A stretch of DNA of 5,227 bases from Spirochaetia bacterium (lineage in GTDB: Bacteria; Spirochaetota; Spirochaetia; Treponematales; Breznakiellaceae). This document shows positions 1-5,227 of the stretch, one piece after another. The position numbers and the translations under genes were made by a program. The notes below the pieces were generated by a model. It made no database searches. It had not been told where the DNA came from and saw nothing but the letters and a program-made list of their open reading frames with translations. The number at the start of each line of letters is the position of its first letter. Positions within the stretch are counted from its first letter, which is position 1. The DNA is taken from contig BNVA01000129.1 of the NCBI GenBank assembly GCA_025997755.1, forward strand, positions 1 to 5,227, read 5' to 3'.

Positions 1-952
1 CATCCGGCACCGTCGTGTTGGCAATCTCCGCCACCCTGCGGCTCACATCCGAAATCCGCGCCAGCTTCCCATCAGGCAAGCAGCGCCGCCCCAGCTTCAA
101 CTCCAAACTTGGAATCAACGCCGCCAATGCCGTATTTCCACACCGCTCGCCGAACCCAACCAAAGTCCCCTGAACGTGAGTGCAGCCCGCCTCCACCGCC
201 GCTATTGAGCAAGCCAGCGCAAGCCCCGAGTCGTTATGTGCATGAATACCCAGTATCGGAGGGGGCGCACATTTTGAGTAATCAGCGGAGCTGCTGTCTG
301 CGCGGCTCCCCCTCGCTCCAAAGCCTTCGGCTTTTCCGCTGCCCCCACTCATCTCCCCGGCTGCAAGCGACACACCCTCTGCAACGGCGGAAGGAAAACT
401 CCCGCCGTTTGTATCGCATAACACAATGCGATCCGCGCCTGCGTTATACGCCGTTTTTACAGCCTTTAACGCATATTTTTTATTTTGCGCCAATCCATCA
501 AAAAAATGTTCCGCATCAAAAATTACCGTCCTGCCTTCTTTTTTTAAAAAAAGAATAGTCTCCGCAATCATCGCAAGATTTTCTTCAAGACTCGCCTTCA
601 ACACTTCACGAACGTGTAAAACTGAAGCCTTACCAAAAACAACCACAGCCTCTGTTTCCGCCGCAAGCAAATCCCGTAATTGAGGATCGTCTTCCGCCCT
701 AACACCTTTCTTTCGTGTGGAGCCGAAAGCGCATAACTTAGCATTCTTTAACTTCAAACCGGCGGCGGCAAGACGAAAAAACTCCGCATCCTTAGGATTA
801 CTCCCCGGATTACCGGCTTCTATCCACGCCACACCAAGTTCATCAAGCGCCCCGGCAACAGACAACTTATCCCTTGCCGAAAAGTTCATACCCTCGCCCT
901 GCGCCCCATCGCGCAGCGTTGTATCAAAAATCTCTATTTTGTTGTTGTTCAA
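1..952 (-). CDS. cimA: Citramalate synthase-like protein (HMGL/LeuA superfamily), 3' end cut off by window edge
   Basis: Reading leftward from 952 the frame stays open for 317 codons to the window edge. Visible motifs: DTTLRDG at residues 10-16 (catalytic/metal Asp and Arg of the DRE-TIM metallolyase family), CDTNGG at 179-184, the metal-binding HAHND at 237-241, and QGTLVGFGERCGN at 261-273. GERCGN favours the CimA type over 2-isopropylmalate synthase, which usually has GERAGN. Family members condense acetyl-CoA with pyruvate to (R)-citramalate, leading to 2-oxobutyrate and isoleucine. The family is usually a little over 500 residues, so the C-terminal regulatory part lies outside. The start is TTG at 952: an in-frame TAG sits at 962-964, no ATG lies between, and AGGG is 7 bases upstream. 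Odd: 52 residues separate CDTNGG from HAHND where about 23 are usual; the excess, roughly residues 199-230, is Gly/Ser/Ala-rich. It follows the URO-D gene by 24 bases. The family is firm; citramalate rather than a related product is inferred. Confidence 0.88.
   Translation of the reverse strand, partial: MNNNKIEIFDTTLRDGAQGEGMNFSARDKLSVAGALDELGVAWIEAGNPGSNPKDAEFFRLAAAGLKLKNAKLCAFGSTRKKGVRAEDDPQLRDLLAAETEAVVVFGKASVLHVREVLKASLEENLAMIAETILFLKKEGRTVIFDAEHFFDGLAQNKKYALKAVKTAYNAGADRIVLCDTNGGSFPSAVAEGVSLAAGEMSGGSGKAEGFGARGSRADSSSADYSKCAPPPILGIHAHNDSGLALACSIAAVEAGCTHVQGTLVGFGERCGNTALAALIPSLELKLGRRCLPDGKLARISDVSRRVAEIANTTVPD
283..341. repeat. 59-bp palindromic element inside the citramalate synthase reading frame
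   Basis: The outer arms CAGCGGA (283-289) and TCCGCTG (335-341) are perfect 7-bp inverted repeats. Inside lies a tight hairpin AAAGCC-TTC-GGCTTT (320-334), and GGAGC at 287-291 can pair with GCTCC at 305-309 or at 315-319. The element sits within the stretch coding for the extra Gly/Ser/Ala-rich residues (about 199-230) between two conserved motifs of the enzyme. The palindromes are seen directly. That this is a dispersed element inserted in frame is inference: only one copy is in the window. Confidence 0.5.
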
Positions 953-959
953 AAATAAG

Positions 960-963
960 CCCT
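960..963 (-). promoter_or_regulatory. Ribosome binding site deciding the TTG start of the citramalate synthase gene
   Basis: On the minus strand AGGG stands 7 bases before the TTG at 950-952. The TAG of the same frame at 962-964 excludes any start further upstream, and the next in-frame ATG (residue 22) lies after the conserved DTTLRDG motif. TTG is therefore the only sensible start. Confidence 0.6.
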
Positions 964-976
964 ATAATCCGGCACG

Positions 977-2308
977 TTAATTGTAATACTTGTCGATCAC
1001 ACCCGCCGTGATCTTTACCCAGTTAAAAAGATTTTCCGGTTTTTTGCCCACCGTGCTAATATCTTTTAATACAAACTCGCAGGGGGTTTTGTTTGCACGG
1101 CATACTTCAGCAGTTTCACCGATCTCTTTTCTAAGCGCTTCCTCGTTCAACACCATAGCCACCGATGCCGGATTAGGCTTTCGCGCCATAACATAACCGG
1201 AGCCTATCTGCTCGGCAAGCGACGGTATGTCCGCCCATGGACTTGCGCCTATTTTGCGCATGTTCGGTATCTGTTTTAAGGAAGGCATGATCTTATGCAA
1301 AGGCTCACAACAACCGTAGTAAGCAAGCCCGAACTTAGCTATAACAGGCTTCATGTATTCAAGGTCAAATTCGTCGCGCATTGCGGGAGACACCATAACA
1401 AAAGGCTGCGCCATGCCTCTAAACCACATATCCTTATAACGTGTCTTGCCGTTAAAATCTTTCGCGGGAAGCTCACCGGAATACGGCGGCGTGCAATGAA
1501 GCGCCTGTATATCCCAATCAAATAGCTCCTGCTCCTGCATTTGATCGTAATAGGAAATCCCTATCTCCGTAAACTTTTTAATTGTCGCATGAAGCAGCTC
1601 AGGATTTTCGAGTGTGTCTTCAATACAAACCTGCGCACCACGATACTGCGAAATCATATCCCACGGACAGTAATAAACCCCGTGTCCGCGCAGCCGGACA
1701 GGCAAAATCCCATCCAAAATATCCGATACAAACTCAAGATGCTTTTTATCAATTTCGGGACGCGCAGTAACGGCGGGTATCTTCAGCGATGCTACCTTCG
1801 CCTCCGTATCCAGTTGATCCTCGTAGTGGTGCGACACAATAGGATTGTTCGGGTCGGGTGAAGTTGTCTGTTCATCGATCTCTATCCCCATTCCCGTAGA
1901 CTCATAAACCTTAATAACACTGATTGTATTTTCTACAACCATATCGGCTTGAAAATATTTCCAGCGGTACTGCACCCTGCGGAAATACTGTTCCAACACA
2001 CGAGCCGCCTCGCATTCACACTTAAGCGTAAGCGAGCCGTCAAAATCCATTTCGTGCCAAGGAACCTCATCAACCCACACTGGCGGACGAACCTCTTTAA
2101 GCCCGTTCATATCCTTTATGCGGCGCACCCGCTCAATGTTTACCTCATCCGCCGCCAACTCCGCATATTTCTTTGCCAACTCCCTAAGGATCGCCTTATC
2201 ACCCGCCGAAACACTACCGTTCTCTGTCACCGCTCCTGCAGCCGAAACCCTACCCAAAAACGGATTCGCTCCATCCCCCGGACTTCCTATAAGAAAACTA
2301 TTTTGCAT
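977..2308 (-). CDS. Uroporphyrinogen decarboxylase (URO-D)-superfamily protein, corrinoid methyltransferase-like
   Basis: This 443-residue protein fits the URO-D/MtaA-like superfamily common in anaerobes. That family includes uroporphyrinogen decarboxylase and methyl transfer enzymes acting on corrinoid proteins. The conserved-looking part begins near residue 36 (AGDKAILRELAKKYAELA), followed by RPPVWVDEVPWHEM (74-87). A late block has YYGCCEPLH (330-338), then IPNMRKIGASPWADI (347-361) and ARKPNPA (375-381), the usual end of the barrel. H271-C272 and C333-C334 could hold a metal, as His and Cys do in MtaA-type enzymes; this is inference. It is probably not the heme-pathway enzyme, which is shorter and lacks the Cys-Cys motif. 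No corrinoid protein or activator is nearby, so the substrate is unknown. Residues 1-34 look unconserved. The ATG at 2308 has only a loose purine tract 11 bases upstream; GTG at 2230 (residue 27) is an alternative. It overlaps the glycosyltransferase gene by 11 bases but has much higher GC. Confidence 0.82.
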   Translation of the reverse strand: MQNSFLIGSPGDGANPFLGRVSAAGAVTENGSVSAGDKAILRELAKKYAELAADEVNIERVRRIKDMNGLKEVRPPVWVDEVPWHEMDFDGSLTLKCECEAARVLEQYFRRVQYRWKYFQADMVVENTISVIKVYESTGMGIEIDEQTTSPDPNNPIVSHHYEDQLDTEAKVASLKIPAVTARPEIDKKHLEFVSDILDGILPVRLRGHGVYYCPWDMISQYRGAQVCIEDTLENPELLHATIKKFTEIGISYYDQMQEQELFDWDIQALHCTPPYSGELPAKDFNGKTRYKDMWFRGMAQPFVMVSPAMRDEFDLEYMKPVIAKFGLAYYGCCEPLHKIMPSLKQIPNMRKIGASPWADIPSLAEQIGSGYVMARKPNPASVAMVLNEEALRKEIGETAEVCRANKTPCEFVLKDISTVGKKPENLFNWVKITAGVIDKYYN

Positions 2309-3239
2309 CGAAATTAATTCTCTCTTCTTCCATCACAAGCGGCCAATTCATCTGTCTTGTATTTATTGCCATAACATACTCGCCTAAAAGTCCAATAAAA
2401 AAAAGCTGAAAAGAACCCAGCAAAAACACGCCTATGACCATCGGCGCATAACCGGTATCAAAAGAATCCCAATACAATAACTTTAATACCAAATAAACCA
2501 TAGCAATGATAAAAGAAATTGCACCTAATATCATACCGCTAAATGTCGCAATACGTAATCCCGCTTTTGTATTTGAAGTAAAAACTATCATAGCTTCATT
2601 CCAATAACGGTAAAAATTATATTTTGATTTACCGAATTGTCTTTTTGGTTGAATATATGGAATATCTTTTCTTTTGATACCGGTATATGCTATGAATCCC
2701 TTTCCATCAAAATTATTGTTTATATAGGTCTTATATAAGTCAAAAAACGATCTATCAAATAAAGAAAATCCACAGAAATTATCAATAACACTAAATTCAG
2801 AAAACTTTTTAGAAATAATATAAAATAATCGCCGTACTGCAAGCATTAGTATGTTTTCTTTGGATTTAGTTTTTATGCCTAACACTATTTTATATCCATT
2901 CTCCCACTCTTTCACAAATTGCGGTATCATATCTGGTGGCGATTGAAAATCTGCAAATAAGTTAATTATACAATCACCAGTAGCACTCATTGAACAATTG
3001 GACCCAGATGAACTTGCACCAAAATTTCTTGTATTTAATATAGCCTTAATTTTTTTATTTTCTTTACAAAGTTCACGTATCATCAGGCGCGTATTATCAG
3101 TTGAACAATTATCAGAAAATATGATTTCATAATCATATTGAGGCAAATCTCTTTCTAATATAGAAATTATTTTATTAGTTAATGGAATAATATTTCTCTC
3201 TTCATTCAAACATTGTATATTGATACTTATTTTTTTCAT
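2298..3239 (-). CDS. Family 2 glycosyltransferase with two C-terminal membrane helices (GtrB/DPM1-like)
   Basis: This 313-residue protein has the build of polyprenyl-phosphate sugar transferases, which load a sugar from a nucleotide donor onto undecaprenyl phosphate at the inner face of the membrane. The GT-A domain comes first: NIQCLNEERNI (7-17), SDNCSTDNT (42-50), NTRNFGASS (69-77), FADFQSPPD (95-103) and KRQFGKSKYNF (199-209), the usual G-x-SK loop. Two hydrophobic spans follow at about 232-254 and 266-289, the second ending in GEYV, and then a tail with EEERINF like that of GtrB relatives. The first Asp of the DxD motif is Phe95, while Asp97 is kept; related bacterial proteins often keep only the second, so activity is still likely. 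It starts 8 bases after the Nudix gene, with GAGG two bases before the ATG. The sugar and final acceptor cannot be read from sequence. The gene is strongly AT-rich. Confidence 0.9.
   Translation of the reverse strand: MKKISINIQCLNEERNIIPLTNKIISILERDLPQYDYEIIFSDNCSTDNTRLMIRELCKENKKIKAILNTRNFGASSSGSNCSMSATGDCIINLFADFQSPPDMIPQFVKEWENGYKIVLGIKTKSKENILMLAVRRLFYIISKKFSEFSVIDNFCGFSLFDRSFFDLYKTYINNNFDGKGFIAYTGIKRKDIPYIQPKRQFGKSKYNFYRYWNEAMIVFTSNTKAGLRIATFSGMILGAISFIIAMVYLVLKLLYWDSFDTGYAPMVIGVFLLGSFQLFFIGLLGEYVMAINTRQMNWPLVMEEERINFDAK
2320..2331 (-). promoter_or_regulatory. Weak purine-rich ribosome binding tract for the URO-D gene
   Basis: The minus strand reads GGAAGAAGAGAG, ending 11 bases before the ATG at 2308 and lying inside the last codons of the glycosyltransferase gene. 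The spacing is long and no AGGAG core is present. Translation may instead be coupled to the upstream gene through the 11-base overlap. Confidence 0.3.
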
Positions 3240-3247
3240 AACCTCAT

Positions 3248-3754
3248 TTATCCCTTGAAGAATTCCTTATATTGATAATGAACCTTAATCATGTTATCTG
3301 GGAATTTATCATGCCATGCTAAATAACCTGTTTCATTAGGCAACGTAGATTTATTATTAATCACATAATCATCTGGAACTCTACAATCATAAAGAAAAGA
3401 ATAAAAATGAGGTCGTATTTTTACTTCAGGATGAATTCCTTCAATCATAGTAAGCGGTTCCGGATTATAAGAGACAGGACAACCAATTTCTTTCAATGCA
3501 GTCATTTCAATGCGTTGATTTCTAGTTTCTTTCACCCTAACAATTCCGCCGGGTATATGCCAGCCATCAGGATATGGTTTTGGTTCTTTACGCCATGCTA
3601 AAAGATATTTCCCGGTATTATTCCGTATTAAAAGATCAACATTCACCATTGGTGTTATTTCTGTTATAAACAGAAATAACTCTTCAGGTAGACCTGCTTC
3701 AGGATTATCAATATGTTCGCGAAGTTCATTGATTATTAGATTTATATCACACAT
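3248..3754 (-). CDS. Nudix hydrolase, GDP-mannose mannosyl hydrolase-like
   Basis: This 168-residue cytoplasmic protein is close in length and pattern to GDP-mannose mannosyl hydrolase (WcaH/Gmm). It has TPMVNVDLLIRNNTGKYLLAW (34-54), then GWHIPGGIVRVKET (64-77). The Nudix box runs from G70 and E76 to E89-I-G91, but R-E of the classic REUxEE core is M84-T85 and the first of the paired Glu is K88. WcaH also departs from the consensus here (RLT in place of REU), so this looks like a subfamily trait and not decay. H116 in RPHFYSF aligns with the THY segment of WcaH as I recall it. Such enzymes release the sugar from GDP-mannose or GDP-fucose, not the phosphate. The gene overlaps the preceding one by 8 bases, lacks a clear Shine-Dalgarno site and is probably translationally coupled. 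A neighbouring glycosyltransferase and esterase fit a role in sugar-nucleotide supply. Nudix fold is firm; substrate is inferred. Confidence 0.85.
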   Translation of the reverse strand: MCDINLIINELREHIDNPEAGLPEELFLFITEITPMVNVDLLIRNNTGKYLLAWRKEPKPYPDGWHIPGGIVRVKETRNQRIEMTALKEIGCPVSYNPEPLTMIEGIHPEVKIRPHFYSFLYDCRVPDDYVINNKSTLPNETGYLAWHDKFPDNMIKVHYQYKEFFKG

Positions 3755-4202
3755 TTTTTAAATTACCATAATTGTTTAGAAATTCACTTTCATAAACACT
3801 ATAACAAATTTCTCTAAAATCACTGTTATGCTTCCAACAACATGTATAAATATATAAAAATCCATGCTGCTTTAATCTGTTTATGGCAGACAATTGCATT
3901 TCACTAGGCACTGCAATTAATATATCAGAATTAGTTTTGTCATCAATAAAATCTGACAACCAAACGGAAGTTACTTTTCGTAACTGTTGTTCCCAATAAC
4001 CTTTGCACTTTTGTACTACCATTCCATCATCAAGAAGAATTCCATTTATTGGTACATTCATATCGCGAAAAATCCCAAGACAAACAGCAACTTGCAATCC
4101 ATTACCCCAAATATATTTATTATGTGGAGAACAAATAAAATTTATAATCGTATTATCGATACATTCAGAGTTTTTTATTAAATCAACATATTTATCAAAC
4201 AT
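3747..4202 (-). CDS. Small Rossmann-like protein of unknown function from a glycan-type cluster
   Basis: I do not recognise a named family. From the ATG at 4202 it is 151 residues, with no signal peptide or membrane helix. The stretch NKYIWGNGLQVAVCLGIF (28-45) resembles a strand-GxG-helix nucleotide-binding start. It is followed by VPINGILLDDG (50-60) and, later, SDILIAVPSEMQLSAINRLKQHGF (92-115). That order resembles the short Rossmann-like domain seen at the front of FkbM-type methyltransferases and PglD-type sugar acetyltransferases, but here it stands alone. The C-terminal part has a Cys-Cys pair (121-122). A TTG seven codons upstream (4223) is possible, but ATG at 4202 has AGAAGGA four bases ahead and shares its A with the TAA stop of the esterase gene, an arrangement typical of coupled translation. 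It overlaps the Nudix gene by 8 bases. Function, possibly in sugar modification, is a guess from context. Confidence 0.72.
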   Translation of the reverse strand: MFDKYVDLIKNSECIDNTIINFICSPHNKYIWGNGLQVAVCLGIFRDMNVPINGILLDDGMVVQKCKGYWEQQLRKVTSVWLSDFIDDKTNSDILIAVPSEMQLSAINRLKQHGFLYIYTCCWKHNSDFREICYSVYESEFLNNYGNLKNV

Positions 4203-4996
4203 TATATCCTTCTTTTTATCCAATCAATTGCTAAAGACACCCAATTTGCGCATGATTCATTTATTTCATTTTCTCGTTCCGCAGTACACTCATCACAAAG
4301 TGAAATACCGTGTCCTCCAGCCGGAAAAATATGTGCTTCAAAGGGCACATTTTCTTTTACAAGAGCATTTATAAAAAGTAATGAATTTTCTACTTTGACT
4401 TCTTTATCATCAAAATTATGCCATAAAAAAACCTCACACGTGTTTTGCGATACATAGTTCTCAACTGAGATATACTGCTTTAGTTCTTTATTTTCCAGTT
4501 TTCTGGTTAAATGATCTACTGATTCAATATGAGAATGCTCACCTGAACTAATTACCGGATAGCACAAGACAACACCGTTAGGTCTACAGTCAAGAGAGGA
4601 TGAAAGACAGTCTCTAAACCAGTATTTCTCCCAATGCACCGCCAAAGACGCTGCAAGATGTCCACCTGCTGAAAAACCGCATATCACAATTCTATCAGGA
4701 TCAACGTCATAATAGTCAGCATTTTTACGAATATGATCAACTAAAGATGCCAGCTCTGTCAATGCTATAGGGAACGGTACACCATCAACACTGTATCGCA
4801 ATAAAAACGACTGCATACCAAAAGCCTGAAAGCGTCGTGCAACCGGATCGCCTTCTTTTTCGTTGATAATCCTGTATCCACCACCTGGACATACAATTAC
4901 TGCAGGGCGATACCGCCTACCAATATGAGGCAGAACGGGGTTGGTGTAACAGGTTAATGGTATTGATTTATTGTTTATCTTAAATTCTATATGCAT
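4202..4996 (-). CDS. Alpha/beta-hydrolase, carbohydrate acetyl-esterase-like
   Basis: This 264-residue protein has the layout of BD-FAE/acetyl-xylan-esterase-like hydrolases. RPAVIVCPGGGYRII (30-44) supplies the oxyanion-hole loop (PGGGY in place of HGGG). The nucleophile elbow is GFSAGGH (107-113) with Ser109. WHNFDDKEVKVENSL (192-206) gives the acid, probably Asp197, and FPAGGHGISL (224-233) gives His229, so the triad is complete. There is no signal peptide, so it should act in the cytoplasm, perhaps removing acetyl groups from sugar intermediates or imported oligosaccharides. Family assignment is strong; the ester substrate is unknown. It is the first gene of the run. The ATG at 4996 has no visible Shine-Dalgarno site, but the N-terminal strand fits the family and no better start follows before the first motif. 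It overlaps the next gene by one base. Confidence 0.88.
   Translation of the reverse strand: MHIEFKINNKSIPLTCYTNPVLPHIGRRYRPAVIVCPGGGYRIINEKEGDPVARRFQAFGMQSFLLRYSVDGVPFPIALTELASLVDHIRKNADYYDVDPDRIVICGFSAGGHLAASLAVHWEKYWFRDCLSSSLDCRPNGVVLCYPVISSGEHSHIESVDHLTRKLENKELKQYISVENYVSQNTCEVFLWHNFDDKEVKVENSLLFINALVKENVPFEAHIFPAGGHGISLCDECTAERENEINESCANWVSLAIDWIKRRI
4207..4213 (-). promoter_or_regulatory. Strong Shine-Dalgarno site (AGAAGGA) setting the start at 4202
   Basis: AGAAGGA lies in the last codons of the esterase gene, four bases before ATG at 4200-4202. The stop TAA (4204-4202) and this ATG share one A. Site and overlap favour ATG at 4202 over the in-frame TTG at 4223, which has no such site. 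This is the best ribosome binding site in the window. Confidence 0.75.
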
Positions 4997-5012
4997 AAAA
5001 TATAATCTATTT

Positions 5013-5039
5013 CACTTATAAATTTATAATTTATAAGTG
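5013..5039. repeat. Perfect 12-bp inverted repeat with 3-base loop upstream of the esterase gene
   Basis: CACTTATAAATT and AATTTATAAGTG flank TAT, a flawless 27-base palindromic unit ending 17 bases before the ATG at 4996. It is too AT-rich, and lacks the T-tract, for a standard intrinsic terminator. An operator for a dimeric regulator of the gene run, or an element overlapping its promoter, is more likely. That role is inferred from position only. Confidence 0.6.
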
Positions 5040-5077
5040 TATTTTCTAATTCTAACATTGGAGAAGAAAAAAGTAGG

Positions 5078-5227
5078 ATTAATCCACCCTCTCCCCCCCC
5101 CCCCTCCCCTCCTCTACCACCCACCTACCACCCTAACCACAACATACCAATTTTATACACATTCATATTAATTCAATTCATCAACTAATATATCATATGA
5201 CTAAAAATCAATTACAAACAACAAACA
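5078..5227. repeat. G-depleted low-complexity tail with a run of 12 C
   Basis: Only one G (5199) occurs in these 150 bases on the plus strand. The C-run spans 5093-5104, followed by CCCC at 5106-5109 and several CCC/CC blocks up to about 5140. Read on the minus strand, these G-tracts could form a G-quadruplex. Beyond about 5141 the sequence is A/T/C only except for the single G. It may be real low-complexity DNA or an end-of-contig artefact. Confidence 0.6.

Larger units (their letters stand above)
4997..5227. other. Non-coding end of the window, no gene seen
   Basis: No frame on either strand is open for a credible length here. The part next to the esterase gene (4997-5060) is very AT-rich and should hold the promoter of the six-gene run, but I find no clear pair of -35 and -10 boxes. 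It contains the inverted repeat at 5013-5039. From 5078 onward composition becomes abnormal: one G in 150 bases, with a C-rich block and then an A/T/C stretch. Confidence 0.7.

Noticed and set aside
320..334. Hairpin AAAGCC-TTC-GGCTTT as an intrinsic terminator
   Set aside because: The stem is only 6 bp, lies in the middle of an intact gene, and is followed by only a short T or A tract, so termination there would make no sense for the operon.
539..552. Seven T followed by seven A inside the citramalate synthase gene, a possible slippage or frameshift site
   Set aside because: The frame is intact through it and encodes the expected residues (FLKKEG). No stop or second frame nearby suggests programmed shifting.
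109..980. Plus-strand open frames at 109-558, 426-683 and 717-980
   Set aside because: They lie opposite the citramalate synthase gene, and their translations are Pro/Ser/Arg-rich with no domain pattern, while the minus strand shows clear family motifs.
990..2387. Several plus-strand open frames opposite the URO-D and glycosyltransferase genes
   Set aside because: They are shadow frames with no recognisable motif or ribosome site; the minus-strand proteins have strong family patterns.
4203..4223. TTG start at 4223 for the Rossmann-like protein
   Set aside because: The ATG at 4202 has AGAAGGA at good spacing and a one-base overlap with the esterase stop. The seven extra residues (MDKKKDI) are just the ribosome site read as codons.
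3407..4374. Plus-strand open frames at 3407-3601, 3987-4181 and 4003-4374
   Set aside because: They run opposite the Nudix, Rossmann-like and esterase genes, have no domain pattern, and lack a ribosome site.
5013..5039. Inverted repeat as a rho-independent terminator for a plus-strand gene
   Set aside because: The stem is almost all A/T with no following T-run, and there is no plus-strand gene upstream to terminate.
1..5227. CRISPR array, tRNA, rRNA, transposase or toxin-antitoxin pair
   Set aside because: I saw no regularly spaced repeats, cloverleaf-like sequence, transposase motif or small paired genes on either strand.

Overview
The window carries six genes, all on the minus strand and packed head to tail. 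They read from the right end (about 4996) to the left edge, with junctions between a 24-base gap and an 11-base overlap. The plus strand has no convincing gene. Both the last gene (3' end cut off at position 1) and the right-hand non-coding end look like fragment edges. Family content (citramalate synthase type, URO-D/corrinoid-methyltransferase type, Nudix, small cell-surface-cluster genes) and one strong AGAAGGA Shine-Dalgarno site suggest an anaerobic Firmicute/Clostridia-like bacterium, perhaps an uncultured gut or rumen member. This placement is an inference with no rRNA or marker gene behind it.

Right half (about 2300-5000, very AT-rich; for example 12 G/C in the 60 bases from 3121): four genes that look like part of a surface-glycan or glycoconjugate locus. 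In transcription order they are a cytoplasmic alpha/beta-hydrolase of the carbohydrate-esterase type, a small Rossmann-like protein of unknown function, a Nudix protein resembling GDP-mannose mannosyl hydrolase, and a membrane-anchored family 2 glycosyltransferase of the polyprenyl-phosphate (GtrB/DPM1) type. A joint role in making or trimming activated sugars is plausible, but the sugar is unknown.

Left half (1-2308, clearly GC-richer; 35 G/C in the 60 bases from 61): a URO-D-superfamily protein with a Cys-Cys motif, followed 24 bases later by a citramalate synthase-like gene starting at TTG. These look like core or secondary metabolism genes, not glycan genes. The composition change falls almost exactly on the 11-base overlap between the glycosyltransferase and the URO-D gene, so this may be a boundary of transferred DNA fused into one transcription unit.

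The right end (4997-5227) has no gene. It holds a perfect 12-bp inverted repeat just upstream of the first gene, then 150 bases with a single G, including a run of 12 C. That tail may be a sequencing or assembly artefact. I see no complete new defence or mobile system here. The most unusual items are the in-frame palindromic insert in the citramalate synthase, the compositional junction, the orphan Rossmann-like protein and the G-less tail.
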